A stretch of DNA of 64,000 bases from Cystobacter fuscus DSM 2262. Its GTDB lineage: Bacteria; Myxococcota; Myxococcia; Myxococcales; Myxococcaceae. The stretch spans positions 372,001-436,000 of the forward strand of contig NZ_ANAH02000001.1 in assembly GCF_000335475.2 (NCBI RefSeq), in the 5' to 3' direction. Both the position numbers and the translations under genes were made by a program. The notes under the pieces are model-generated. The model was not told the DNA's origin and ran no database searches. It was given only the letters and a program-made list of their open reading frames with translations. Positions 36,360-46,710 of this stretch are shown here, one piece after another. Position 1 is the first letter of the stretch. Every line of letters starts with the position of its first letter.

Positions 36360-38474
36360 GTGTCCTTGCCATCGGATAACGATCTCTCCTCGCCCGGCGC
36401 CCTGCACGCGCTCTTCGGGGGCGGGGGTCACGAGCAGCGGCTGGACACCGAGCGGGAACAGTTCCGGCTGCTCGCCGAGGCCCTGCCGCAGATCGTCTGG
36501 ACGGCCCGGGCCGATGGGGTCCAGGACTACCTCAACCGGCGCTGGTTCCAGTACACGGGCATGTCCGCCGAGGAGTCCCGGGGTGACGCCTGGATGCGCG
36601 CCTTCCACCCCGATGATCTGCTGGAGTACGAGCAGCGCTGGCGCCACAGCCTCACCACGGGCGAGCCCTTCGAGGCGGAGTCGCGCTGCCGCCGTCTGGA
36701 CGGGGTCTGGCGCTGGTTCCTCGCCCGCGCCATCCCCGTGCAGGACCCCCAGGGTCGCGTCATCCGCTGGTTCGGCACCTGTACCGACATCGACGACCAG
36801 AAGCGCACCTCGGACGTCCACAGCTTCCTGGCCGAGGCGAGTTCCCTGCTGGCGCTCACGCTGGACCCGGAGGAGACACTGCGCAACTTCACCCGCCTGG
36901 CGGTGCCTCGGCTGGCGGACTGGTGCACGGTGGACCTGGTGGGAGTGGACGAGAGTGTGGAGCGCGCGGCGGTGACCCACATCGACCCGGCCAAGGAGAC
37001 CCTGGCATGGGAGCTGGCGCGCAAGGTGCCGGCGGACCTCCAGAGCGCCTCGCGGGGGGTGGGCCAGGTCATCCGCACCGGCGAGTCGGAGCTGCTGGAG
37101 CTGGTCTCCGACGAGCTGCTCGCCAGCCTGGTGCGCACTCCGGACGAGCTGCGCCTGCTGGGCGAGCTCGGCCTGCGCTCCTCCATCATCGTTCCCCTGG
37201 TGGTGCATGGGCGGACGCTGGGCGCCATCACCCTCGCGCAAGCCAGTGGCACCCGGAACTTCTCCGCCGCGGACCTGCCCCTGGCCGAGGAGTTCGCGCG
37301 CCGGGCCGCGCTCGCGCTGGACAACGCGCGCCTGTACCGCGAGAGCCAGGAGGCCGTGAGCCGCGCCCAGCACGAGCGCTACCTCGCCGAGCAGGCCCGG
37401 GCGATGCTCGACACGCTGCTCGACGCCGCCCCCGCCGGCATCGCGCTGTTCGATCGGATGCTGTGCTTCGTGCGCGTCAACCGCACCCTGCGCGACATCA
37501 ACCGCCTGTCCACGGACGACCCGGCCTTCTCCGATGCCATCTCCACGCAGGGCCCCGGGGCGACGCTCGTGGTCAAGTCGCTCGTCAAGGCGCTCGAGAC
37601 GGGAGAGACGCAGACGGTGGAGTCCACCACGCGGCTGCCCAATGGCGAGGAGCGGGCGTGGCTGGCGCGCTACGCGCCCGTGCGCTCGGCGGAGGGCAGC
37701 ACGCTGGGCGTGGCCACCGTGGTGCTCGACATCACCGAGCGCAAGCGCGCCGAGGCCGAGCGCGAGCGCCTCATCGCCGCGCTGGAGCGCAGCAACCAGG
37801 ATCTGGATCAATTCGCCTACGTGGCCAGCCATGACCTGAAGGCGCCCCTGCGCGGCATCGCCAACCTGTCGCAGTGGATAGAGGATGACCTGCAGGAAGT
37901 GATGACCGCGGAGACGCGCGAGCAGATGCGGCTGTTGCGCGGGCGCGTGCAGCGCATGGAGGCGCTCATCAACGGCATCCTCGACTACAGCCGCGCGGGC
38001 CGGATGCGCGGCCGGCCGGAGCGGGTGGACGTGGGGCGGCTCATCACGGAGTGCGTGGAGCTGCTCGCGCCACCCGAGAGCACGCAGATAGAAGTGGCGC
38101 CGGACATGCCCACGATGCGCACCGAGCGCGTGCCCCTGCAGCAGGTGTTCCTCAACCTGCTGAGCAACGCCCTCAAGCACGCGCAGGGGGCCGAGCCGCG
38201 CATCCGCGTGGGCGTGCGCCCGGCGGACGGCTTCTGGGAGTTCTCCGTGGAAGACAACGGGCCGGGAATCGCACCGGAGTACCATGAGCGCATCTGGGGC
38301 CTCTTCCAGACGCTCCGGGCGAGGGATGAGATGGAGAACACGGGCATCGGGCTGTCGGTGGTGAAGAAGAGCGTGGAGGCGCGCGGCGGGCGCGCCTGGC
38401 TGCGCTCCACGCCGGGGCGGGGTGCCACCTTCCTCTTCACCTGGCCCGGCCACATGCCGGATGAGGGAAGGTGA
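36360..38474 (+). CDS. Soluble PAS-GAF-PAS histidine kinase
   Basis: 704 aa from GTG 36360 (GGAGG nearby), no membrane segment. PAS/PAC about 30-160 (PQIVWTARADGVQDYLNRRW), GAF about 165-325, a second PAS about 345-455, then a phytochrome-like HisKA with the H-box FAYVASHDLKAPLRGI, and HATPase (NLLSNALKHA, VEDNGPGI, NTGIGLSVVKKSVEARGG). The next gene, a single receiver, overlaps it by one base, so kinase and receiver are a translationally coupled pair of the kind seen with bacteriophytochrome-like kinases and Rcp-type receivers. Confidence 0.92.
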   Translation: MSLPSDNDLSSPGALHALFGGGGHEQRLDTEREQFRLLAEALPQIVWTARADGVQDYLNRRWFQYTGMSAEESRGDAWMRAFHPDDLLEYEQRWRHSLTTGEPFEAESRCRRLDGVWRWFLARAIPVQDPQGRVIRWFGTCTDIDDQKRTSDVHSFLAEASSLLALTLDPEETLRNFTRLAVPRLADWCTVDLVGVDESVERAAVTHIDPAKETLAWELARKVPADLQSASRGVGQVIRTGESELLELVSDELLASLVRTPDELRLLGELGLRSSIIVPLVVHGRTLGAITLAQASGTRNFSAADLPLAEEFARRAALALDNARLYRESQEAVSRAQHERYLAEQARAMLDTLLDAAPAGIALFDRMLCFVRVNRTLRDINRLSTDDPAFSDAISTQGPGATLVVKSLVKALETGETQTVESTTRLPNGEERAWLARYAPVRSAEGSTLGVATVVLDITERKRAEAERERLIAALERSNQDLDQFAYVASHDLKAPLRGIANLSQWIEDDLQEVMTAETREQMRLLRGRVQRMEALINGILDYSRAGRMRGRPERVDVGRLITECVELLAPPESTQIEVAPDMPTMRTERVPLQQVFLNLLSNALKHAQGAEPRIRVGVRPADGFWEFSVEDNGPGIAPEYHERIWGLFQTLRARDEMENTGIGLSVVKKSVEARGGRAWLRSTPGRGATFLFTWPGHMPDEGR

Positions 38475-38893
38475 TGGTTCCCCTGAAGATGCTCAACATC
38501 CTCCTGGTGGACGACGACTCGGTGGACGTGATGAACGTCCAGCGTGCCTTCAAGAAGAGCAACATCCAGAGCGCCCTCTACGTCGCGAGCGACGGCAAGC
38601 AGGCGCTGGACATGCTGCACGAGGGCCGGGTGCCGTCGACCAACCGGCTCATCCTGCTGGACCTCAACATGCCGCGCATGAATGGCCTGGAGTTCCTGCG
38701 CGCCATCCGCGCGGATCCCGACCTGTCCAGCACCCCTGTGGTGGTGCTCACCACATCCAACGATGACCGGGACCGGGTGCAAAGCTACGCCCACCATGTC
38801 GCCGGCTATCTCCTCAAGCCCGTCACCTCACCGGCTTTCGTGGAGTTGATGACCGCGCTCAACGCATACTGGGCACGAGTGGAGTTGCCGTGA
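38474..38893 (+). CDS. Single-domain response regulator (Rcp/CheY-like)
   Basis: 139 aa from ATG 38474 (GTG 38471 is also possible). Receiver residues are present: acidic DDD near residue 13, phospho-acceptor Asp in LLDLNMPRMNG, Thr in VVLTTSNDD, Lys in LLKPVTSP. The long loop and SNDDRD segment are typical of Rcp1-like partners of soluble PAS/GAF kinases. No output domain. It overlaps both neighbours by 1-4 nt. Confidence 0.92.
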   Translation: MVPLKMLNILLVDDDSVDVMNVQRAFKKSNIQSALYVASDGKQALDMLHEGRVPSTNRLILLDLNMPRMNGLEFLRAIRADPDLSSTPVVVLTTSNDDRDRVQSYAHHVAGYLLKPVTSPAFVELMTALNAYWARVELP

Positions 38894-41346
38894 GAGCCGA
38901 GGGGCACATGGAGGATCAACGGCTGCGCCTGCTGGTGGCGGATGACGACGAGGTGGACCGGCTCGCGGTGCGGCGCGCCCTGCTCAAGGCGGGGCTGAGC
39001 GCGCAGCTCGTCGAGGTGGCCGACGGTGCGTCCGCGCTCGCGGCGCTGCTGCAACAATCCTTCGACTGTGCCCTGCTCGACTTCCAGATGCCCGGCCAGG
39101 ACGGGCTGCAGGTGCTGCGCAAGGCGCGCGCCGCGCTGGTGGAAACCCCCATCATCATGCTCACCGGCCAGGGGGACGAGCAGACGGCCGTGGAGCTGAT
39201 GAAGGCGGGCGCCACCGACTACCTCGGCAAGTCGGCGCTCACCGCCGAGCGGCTCTCGCACCTGTTGCGCCAGGCGCTGCGGCTGCACGAGGCCCAGCAA
39301 CAGTACCGCACGCTCGCCGAGGTGCTGCCCCACACCATCTGGACGAGCCGCCCGGATGGGCACATGGACTACCTCAGCCACCGGGGCCTCGAGACCATGG
39401 CGGTGCCCGAGGCCAACCCCTCGCGGTGGATGGAGGCGGTGCACCCGGAGGATCTGCCGCGCCTGCGCGAGCTGTGGCAGCGCAGCCTGAACACGGGCGA
39501 GCCCTTCGAGGTGGAGAGCCGCCTGCGCGGCCCCGAGGGCGGCGACCACTGGCACCTCATCCGGGCCCACCCCATGCGCGACTCCCGGGGACGGGTGCTG
39601 CGCTGGTTCGGCACCAACGCGAACATCGACGGCCAGCGGCGGGCCCAGGAGCGCATCTCCCGGCTCCAGGCCGTCACCGCCGCCCTCTCCGAGGCGCTCG
39701 CCCCGCGCCAGGTGCTCGACGTCATCGTCACCCAGGGACTCGTGGCGATGGACGCCCAGGCGGGCGCGGTGTGGCTCGTGTCCGAGGACAACCAATCCCT
39801 CGAGGTCGTGGGCCCCTCGCCCCATGCCCGCGAGCTGGCCCGGGGCCTGGAGCGCCTCACGCTCGACACCGCCGTGCCGGTGGCCGAGGCGGTGCGCCAG
39901 GACCGGCTCGTCACCTACGCCACGCGCGAGGAGCGGGACCGGCGCTATCCACTGCTCGCCCGGCAGGGGCTGCCCTTCGAGGCCTCGGCGGTCATCCCCC
40001 TGCGCGGCAGCCGCGGCGTCATGGGCGCCCTGGTGGTGGACTTCACGCGCCGGCGCGTGCTGCCCCAGGACGAGCAGGAGTTCTTCCTCGCCCTGGCGCG
40101 GCAGGGGGCCCAGGCGCTCGAGCGCGCCCGCCTCTACGAGGCCGCGCAGCAGGCACGCGCCGCCGCCGAGGCCAGTGAGACGCAGTTGCGCCACGTGCTC
40201 GCCGAGCGCGAGCGCATGGAGGCCACGCTCCAGGAGCGCGACGAGCGGCTGCGCGCGGCCCTGTGGGCGAGCAGCACCGGCACCTTCCGGTGGGACTTGC
40301 GCACCGGGGCCCTGGAGTGGGACGAGAACCTGGATCAGCTCTTCGGGCTGCCGCCGGGGCGCACGGTGCAGAGCATCGAGGACTTCCTGTCGCTGTTGCA
40401 CCCCGAGGAGCGCGACGAGGCGCGGCGGCGCACCGAGGCGTGCGCGCGCGAGGGCGCGGACTTCGACATGGACTTCCGCGTGGTGTGGCCGGACGAGCGC
40501 CTGCACTGGCTCAACTGCAAGGGCAAGACGTTCGTGGACGCGGGCGGGCGGCCGCTCTACATGACGGGCGCCTGCGTGGACATCACCGTGCAGAAGCAGC
40601 AGGAGGCCGAGGCGCGTCAGCTCGCCGAGTTCGAGCGGCAGATCCTCGGCATCGTCAGCCACGACTTGCGCAACCCCCTGAGCGTCATCCGCATCTCCGC
40701 CTCCACCCTGCTCGCGCGCGAGGGGCTGGACGAGCGGCAGAGCAAGAGCCTCACGCGCATCATCACCGCCACGGACCGCTCCACCCGCCTCATCCGAGAC
40801 CTGCTGGACTTCAGCCAGGCGCGGCTCGGGGGCGGCATCCCCGTGGAGCGCAAGCAGATGGATCTCTTCGAGCTGACGCGCGGTGTGGTGGAGGAGCTCG
40901 CCGCGAGCCACCCGGAGCGCGAGGTGGAGATCAGCCAGGAGGGCGAGGGCGCGGGGGACTGGGATGGAGACCGGCTCGCGCAGGTGCTCGGCAACCTGGT
41001 GGGCAACGCGTTGCAGCACAGCCCCGCGCACACCCCGGTGCGCGTGCGCTGCCAGGGCGAGCCCTCCACGGTCGTCATCGAGGTGCACAACGAGGGCTCG
41101 CCCATCGATCCCGCGTACCTGCCGGAGCTGTTCGAGCCCTTCCGCCGGGGGCGTCACGCGGGCAGTGGCGCGGGCAGCGTGGGGCTCGGCCTCTACATCA
41201 CCCGGCAACTGGTGCTGGCCCATGGAGGCCGCATCCAGGTGACGTCGCGCGAGGGCGAGGGCACGCGCTTCGCCGTGCGGCTGCCACGCGGCCCCCAGAC
41301 ACCTCCGCCCCTACCGGGAGTGGCGAGCCGCCCCTTCAGCGGTTGA
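38890..41346 (+). CDS. Hybrid protein: receiver-PAS-GAF-PAS-histidine kinase
   Basis: 818 aa from GTG 38890 overlapping the receiver gene (GTGA); ATG 38908 with GAGGGG upstream is an alternative. An N-terminal receiver (DDDEVDR; LLDFQMPGQDG; LTGQGDEQ; K of YLGKSALT) is followed by PAS about 130-255, GAF about 260-415, a second PAS about 450-580, HisKA (VSHDLRNPLSVI), and HATPase (NLVGNALQHS, GLGLYITRQLVLAHGG). A receiver at the input end suggests that it takes phosphate or a docking signal from the preceding kinase, giving a three-protein relay. Confidence 0.92.
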   Translation: MRAEGHMEDQRLRLLVADDDEVDRLAVRRALLKAGLSAQLVEVADGASALAALLQQSFDCALLDFQMPGQDGLQVLRKARAALVETPIIMLTGQGDEQTAVELMKAGATDYLGKSALTAERLSHLLRQALRLHEAQQQYRTLAEVLPHTIWTSRPDGHMDYLSHRGLETMAVPEANPSRWMEAVHPEDLPRLRELWQRSLNTGEPFEVESRLRGPEGGDHWHLIRAHPMRDSRGRVLRWFGTNANIDGQRRAQERISRLQAVTAALSEALAPRQVLDVIVTQGLVAMDAQAGAVWLVSEDNQSLEVVGPSPHARELARGLERLTLDTAVPVAEAVRQDRLVTYATREERDRRYPLLARQGLPFEASAVIPLRGSRGVMGALVVDFTRRRVLPQDEQEFFLALARQGAQALERARLYEAAQQARAAAEASETQLRHVLAERERMEATLQERDERLRAALWASSTGTFRWDLRTGALEWDENLDQLFGLPPGRTVQSIEDFLSLLHPEERDEARRRTEACAREGADFDMDFRVVWPDERLHWLNCKGKTFVDAGGRPLYMTGACVDITVQKQQEAEARQLAEFERQILGIVSHDLRNPLSVIRISASTLLAREGLDERQSKSLTRIITATDRSTRLIRDLLDFSQARLGGGIPVERKQMDLFELTRGVVEELAASHPEREVEISQEGEGAGDWDGDRLAQVLGNLVGNALQHSPAHTPVRVRCQGEPSTVVIEVHNEGSPIDPAYLPELFEPFRRGRHAGSGAGSVGLGLYITRQLVLAHGGRIQVTSREGEGTRFAVRLPRGPQTPPPLPGVASRPFSG

Positions 41347-41385
41347 GCATCTTCCCCCCCCGGACGGTGCCTCGGCCCGGGTGGC

Positions 41386-41958
41386 TCACTCCGGGCGCGC
41401 CACCGCCCGGGCCTTCTCCAGCAGGCGCCGCAGCGGCGCGTCCTCGCCCACCCGCGCGAGGGCCTCGTCCCACGTCAGCCACTGCGCGCCCGTGGACTCG
41501 TTGGGATCATGCACCAGCGCCTCCGGATTCTCCGCCACCACGAGGTAGCGCACGTCCAGGTGCTGGTGCTCCGCTTCATCCTTGCGCGCGGGAATGGTGT
41601 GCACGTCCACGTCCAGGGGGCGGGGAGCGCGCGGATGGAGCACCACGCGGCAACCCGTCTCCTCCCGCGCCTCGCGCAGCGCCGAGTCCTCCATGCGGCC
41701 CGCGTCCGCCTCCTCCGCGTGTCCGCCGGGTTGCAGCCAGCGCTTGAGCTTGCCGTGCAGCAGCAGCACCACCCGCGCTCCCGCCGGGTCCACCACCACC
41801 GCGCTCCCGGTGAAGTGCGCTCGCGGCTGGACGCGGGAGAAGGGCTGCTCCAGCTCCTCGGCGAAGCGGCGCATGCGCTCCAGGTCCTCGCGCTCCCGCG
41901 CGTCCGCGGGAACGTGGTGGGACAACAGGGCGCGCAAGGAGTCCAGGGAGGCGGTCAT
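41386..41958 (-). CDS. Nudix hydrolase
   Basis: 190 aa from ATG 41958. The Nudix region is [26 protein letters not shown], in which the REAREETG core is intact; the N-terminal part differs slightly in spacing from the consensus Gx5Ex7. It probably hydrolyses a nucleoside diphosphate-linked compound; the substrate is not predictable. It diverges from the NtrC-type regulator across 58 bp. Confidence 0.85.
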   Translation of the reverse strand: MTASLDSLRALLSHHVPADAREREDLERMRRFAEELEQPFSRVQPRAHFTGSAVVVDPAGARVVLLLHGKLKRWLQPGGHAEEADAGRMEDSALREAREETGCRVVLHPRAPRPLDVDVHTIPARKDEAEHQHLDVRYLVVAENPEALVHDPNESTGAQWLTWDEALARVGEDAPLRRLLEKARAVARPE

Positions 41959-42016
41959 GGGGCGCGCATTGTGCCCGCTTCGATCCCGAGTGCCAGAACG
42001 ATATAGGTTCGCCCCC

Positions 42017-43426
<1,410 letters not shown>

Positions 43427-43589
43427 CGCGGGGCGCCGTGGACCCCTCCCCTCGAAAATCCACTGCCCCCGGCCTCCCCTGGCGGATTTCCACGGGACGG
43501 TGCCCCGGCCCCGCCCGTCCCCCCTGGCCGAACCCCCTGGAACCACGCGGGTTGCATGGGAAACGGCTCGCCTCGCCGTGTAGTGGCCC

Positions 43590-43605
43590 TGGCATCCGTC
43601 TTGCT
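43590..43605 (+). promoter_or_regulatory. Sigma-54 (-24/-12) promoter candidate
   Basis: TGGCATCCGTCTTGCT has GG and GC at the exact 10-nt spacing required and matches the TGGCAY-N5-TTGCW core. It precedes the coiled-coil protein gene and follows an NtrC-type activator gene. The predicted transcript would start about 5 nt before the ATG at 43621, so it would be nearly leaderless; that weakens the call. Confidence 0.45.
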
Positions 43606-43620
43606 GATAGGAATCGGGTG

Positions 43621-44733
43621 ATGAAGCGCGTCCTGCTCGCCCTGTGGCTGTGTCTCGTGCCGGGAGGCCCCGTGTGGGCGGCCTCTGGTCTGGACGCGCC
43701 GCGGACGCAGGCCCAGGAAGCGCGCGCCCGGGTGCGCGAGTTGCGCGAGCAACAGCAGGTGCTGCGCGCGGAGTTGAACACCCTGGCCGGACGCATCGAG
43801 CAGCTCAAGGCCGGGCAGAAGGGCCGGCTGGTGGCGGGCTCGGAGCTGGAGCAGGCGCTGCAACGCTCGCAGGAGCTGTCCGGACAGCTCACGGGGCTGG
43901 CCCAGTCACTCGCCGGGGCCGAGTCCGAGGCGGAGCGGCGCCACCTGGCGTTGCACACGGCGCTCTCCGCGGAGCTCGACCGGGTGCGCGCGGCCTGGGA
44001 CGCCACGAGCGATCGGCGGGCGCGGGCCGGACTGCTCGAGCGCATGCGCACCCTGCGCGCCGAGCGCGATGCGGTGCGCACCGCGCTGCCCCCCTCCCAG
44101 GTGCCGACGCTGCCCGAGGCGGCCACGAGCGATGACACCGAGGATCTGCTGGAGCAGGCGGACGCGCTGCGCGACACCGAGGACAAGGTGAAACAGCGGC
44201 TCCAGGCGCTGCGGGCCCGCCTCACCGAGGTGCGCGAGGAGCGGGAGCTGGAGCGGCGCATGAGCGACTTCCTCGGCGAGGAGTCCATGTTCGACGAGCA
44301 GGACCGGCGCCTGCGCCTGAGCATCGACTCCACCACGAGGAACGTCTCGGTGAGCGCCACCCCGCGCACCGGGCTCCCAGCGCTCGTGGCGAGGGACGAA
44401 GCCCCCGCCGGGGGAATTGGGTCGGGGGGAGTCTCGCCTCCGATGTCGCCAGGGAGCGGCACGAACGACCCCGTGGACCCGGCCCCGCCATCCGGGCCTC
44501 CGAGCGGCCCCGGCACGGGCGACCCCTACAACTACAACAACGGGACGCCCCCGGTCCCCCAGGCCATCGACAACCGCCCGCAGGTGGGCACGGTGCGTGC
44601 CCAGGTGCTCGCCAGTGACTTCCCGGAGGACGTCCGGGGCCTGGAGCAGGAAGCCGCGCGGCTCGAGTCGCTCGCTCGAGAGCTGGACTCGCGCGCGGAC
44701 TCGCTGGAGCGCCGCGCGCGAGAGCTGCGCTAG
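43621..44733 (+). CDS. Exported coiled-coil protein
   Basis: 370 aa from ATG 43621. Signal peptide MKRVLLALWLCLVPGGPVWA, then continuous coiled coil (about residues 25-235, heptads of R/E/L/A), a flexible Pro/Gly segment about 255-320, and a terminal amphipathic helix (LEQEAARLESLARELDSR). No catalytic domain; it is probably periplasmic and structural. Possible sigma-54 control, see the adjacent element. Confidence 0.75.
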   Translation: MKRVLLALWLCLVPGGPVWAASGLDAPRTQAQEARARVRELREQQQVLRAELNTLAGRIEQLKAGQKGRLVAGSELEQALQRSQELSGQLTGLAQSLAGAESEAERRHLALHTALSAELDRVRAAWDATSDRRARAGLLERMRTLRAERDAVRTALPPSQVPTLPEAATSDDTEDLLEQADALRDTEDKVKQRLQALRARLTEVREERELERRMSDFLGEESMFDEQDRRLRLSIDSTTRNVSVSATPRTGLPALVARDEAPAGGIGSGGVSPPMSPGSGTNDPVDPAPPSGPPSGPGTGDPYNYNNGTPPVPQAIDNRPQVGTVRAQVLASDFPEDVRGLEQEAARLESLARELDSRADSLERRARELR

Positions 44734-44779
44734 CTCACCTTCCCGCGAGCCAGGGGCCTCGGATTCAATGTCCCTGCTG

Positions 44780-44824
44780 ACGAACATGTTCGTTACGAAC
44801 TTGTTTTCGACGAACATGTTCGTT
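44780..44824. promoter_or_regulatory. Three tandem 15-bp TetR-type operators
   Basis: ACGAACATGTTCGTT (44780-44794), ACGAACTTGTTTTCG (44795-44809) and ACGAACATGTTCGTT (44810-44824). Copies 1 and 3 are identical and contain the perfect palindrome ACGAACATGTTCGT; the middle copy is degenerate. They abut without gaps and end 12 nt before the tetR-like ATG, fitting cooperative autorepression. Confidence 0.8.
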
Positions 44825-44836
44825 AGAAGGGGGGGC

Positions 44837-45520
44837 ATGAGTTCGACCCCACCACCCACCAGCCGTCGTGAGCGCCCAGCCAAGCCGGCGCTCACCCGCC
44901 AGAGCATCGTGAGTGCCGCCCTGGACGTGGTCCGCGAGGAAGGACTGGAGCGGCTGACCATGCGCCGGCTGGCCACCGAGCTGGATACGGGCGCGGCGTC
45001 GCTCTACGTCTACTTCCGCAACGTCGCCGAGCTACACGCCGGCGTGCTCGACGAGCTGCTGGGCACCGTCGACCTCGGCGGTGGGAAGGGCGACTGGCGA
45101 ACCCGGCTCGTCGGGGTGCTGCGCTCCTACACCCAGGTGCTGTTCGAGCAGCCCAGCCTCGCCCGGTCCGCGATGGTCTCCCGTCCCTCGGGACCGCACT
45201 ACCTGGCATTGCTGGAGAGGCTGCTGGCCCTCCTCGCCGAGGGCGGCGTGCCCGACGCCCAGGCGGCGTGGGGGGTCGATCTGCTCCTGCTGTATGCCAC
45301 GAGCACGGCGGTCGAGCATGGCTCCCGCGGTGAGGCCGGGAACGAAGAGGACGAGGTCAACGTCCTGGCCGCCACGCTGCGCACCCTCTCGGCGGCCAGT
45401 CACCCACACATCGCCGCGCTCGGTGACGACCTGTTGTCCGGCCCCGGCACCGACCGCCTCACCTGGGGTTTCGACGTCCTGCTCAACGGAATCGCGCGCA
45501 CCTCCAGACCGCGGCGCTGA
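44837..45520 (+). CDS. TetR-family transcriptional regulator
   Basis: 227 aa from ATG 44837 (AGAAGGGGG upstream). N-terminal helix-turn-helix about 20-65 (ALTRQSIVSAALDVVREEG...MRRLATELDTGAASLYVYFRN), followed by a ligand domain of the TetR_C type. It is directly downstream of three tandem palindromes, so it almost certainly represses itself, and probably the FAD monooxygenase 48 nt downstream. A 12-C homopolymer (45523-45534) lies between the two genes. Confidence 0.92.
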   Translation: MSSTPPPTSRRERPAKPALTRQSIVSAALDVVREEGLERLTMRRLATELDTGAASLYVYFRNVAELHAGVLDELLGTVDLGGGKGDWRTRLVGVLRSYTQVLFEQPSLARSAMVSRPSGPHYLALLERLLALLAEGGVPDAQAAWGVDLLLLYATSTAVEHGSRGEAGNEEDEVNVLAATLRTLSAASHPHIAALGDDLLSGPGTDRLTWGFDVLLNGIARTSRPRR

Positions 45521-45568
45521 CGCCCCCCCCCCCCGCAGCACGACCCACCACATCGAAAGACCCTACTC

Positions 45569-46705
45569 ATGACCGCGACCCCCTCGATCACCATCGTCGG
45601 AGCCGGACTGGGCGGATTGACCCTTGCCCGCGTCCTGACCCGCTCCGGCATCCACGCCACCCTCTACGATCTCGACGCCTCACCCACTGCCCGCCACCAG
45701 GGCGGAATGCTGGACATCCACGAGGACTCCGGCCAGCGAGCCCTGCGTGAGGCCGGGCTGTTCGAGCAGTTCCTGCCGCTGATCCAACCTGGCGGCGAGG
45801 AGCTGCGCATCCTGGACAAGAACGCGACCGTGCGCCTGGCCCACGAGGGCGGAGGGGGCCGGCCCGAGGTCGAGCGCGGCGCGCTGCGCGACCTCCTGCT
45901 GTCCTCCCTGCCCGAGGGCACGGTCCGCTGGGGCTCCAAGGTCACCGCCATCCGCGCGCTGGGCGACGGCCGGCACCAACTGACGCTGGGCAACGGGGAC
46001 GTGGTCGACACCGAGCTGCTGATCGGCGCCGACGGAGCCTGGTCCAAGGTCCGTCCCCTCGTGTCGGCGGCCGTGCCGGTCTACTCGGGGCTGTCCTTCA
46101 TCGAGGCCCACCTGAACGAGGCCGACACCCGGCATCAAGCCAGCGCCGCCCTCGTGGGCCGAGGCTCGATGTTCGCGCTGGGCGCGCACAAGGGAATGCT
46201 CGCCCACCGCGGAGGCAAGGGCGAGCTGCACGTCTACATCGCGCTGATGAAGCCGGCCGACTGGGCGGCCTCCCTCGACGTCACCGACCCGGCCGCCATC
46301 AAGGCCCACCTGCTGAAGCACTTCGCCGGCTGGGACGACTCGCTGCTCGCGCTGATCTCCGACGCCGACGACCACCTCGTGCCCCGGCCCATCCACGCCC
46401 TGCCGGTCGGGCATTCCTGGCCCCGGACGCCGGGGGTCACCCTGCTCGGCGACGCCGCCCACCTGATGTCGCCCTTCGCCGGGGAGGGCGCCAACCTGGC
46501 CATGCTCGACGGGGCCGAACTCGGGAGGGCGCTCGTCACCCACCCGGGCGACGTGGAAGCAGCGCTGGCGGCGTACGAGCGGGAGCTGTTCCCCCGGAGC
46601 GAGAAGTCGGCCGCCGAGTCCGCCGCCAACCTCATCGAGTTCTTCAAGCCCGACGCCCCCCAGGGCATCCTGGACATGATGGCCCGGTACGCCGCGGTTG
46701 GCTGA
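45569..46705 (+). CDS. TetX-like FAD-dependent monooxygenase
   Basis: 378 aa. FAD motif IVGAGLGGLTLARVL at residues 8-22; GGMLDIHEDSGQRALREAGL near 48 closely follows the TetX pattern GGTLDLH.GSGQ.A...AGL; LLIGADGAWSKVR near 150; LLGDAAHLMSPFAGEGANLAM near 290; C-terminal EFFKPD. These features place it among tetracycline-inactivating or related aromatic monooxygenases. It is paired with a TetR-type regulator. Tetracycline is a plausible but unproven substrate; an endogenous polyketide is another. Confidence 0.82.
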   Translation: MTATPSITIVGAGLGGLTLARVLTRSGIHATLYDLDASPTARHQGGMLDIHEDSGQRALREAGLFEQFLPLIQPGGEELRILDKNATVRLAHEGGGGRPEVERGALRDLLLSSLPEGTVRWGSKVTAIRALGDGRHQLTLGNGDVVDTELLIGADGAWSKVRPLVSAAVPVYSGLSFIEAHLNEADTRHQASAALVGRGSMFALGAHKGMLAHRGGKGELHVYIALMKPADWAASLDVTDPAAIKAHLLKHFAGWDDSLLALISDADDHLVPRPIHALPVGHSWPRTPGVTLLGDAAHLMSPFAGEGANLAMLDGAELGRALVTHPGDVEAALAAYERELFPRSEKSAAESAANLIEFFKPDAPQGILDMMARYAAVG

Positions 46706-46710
46706 CCGAC

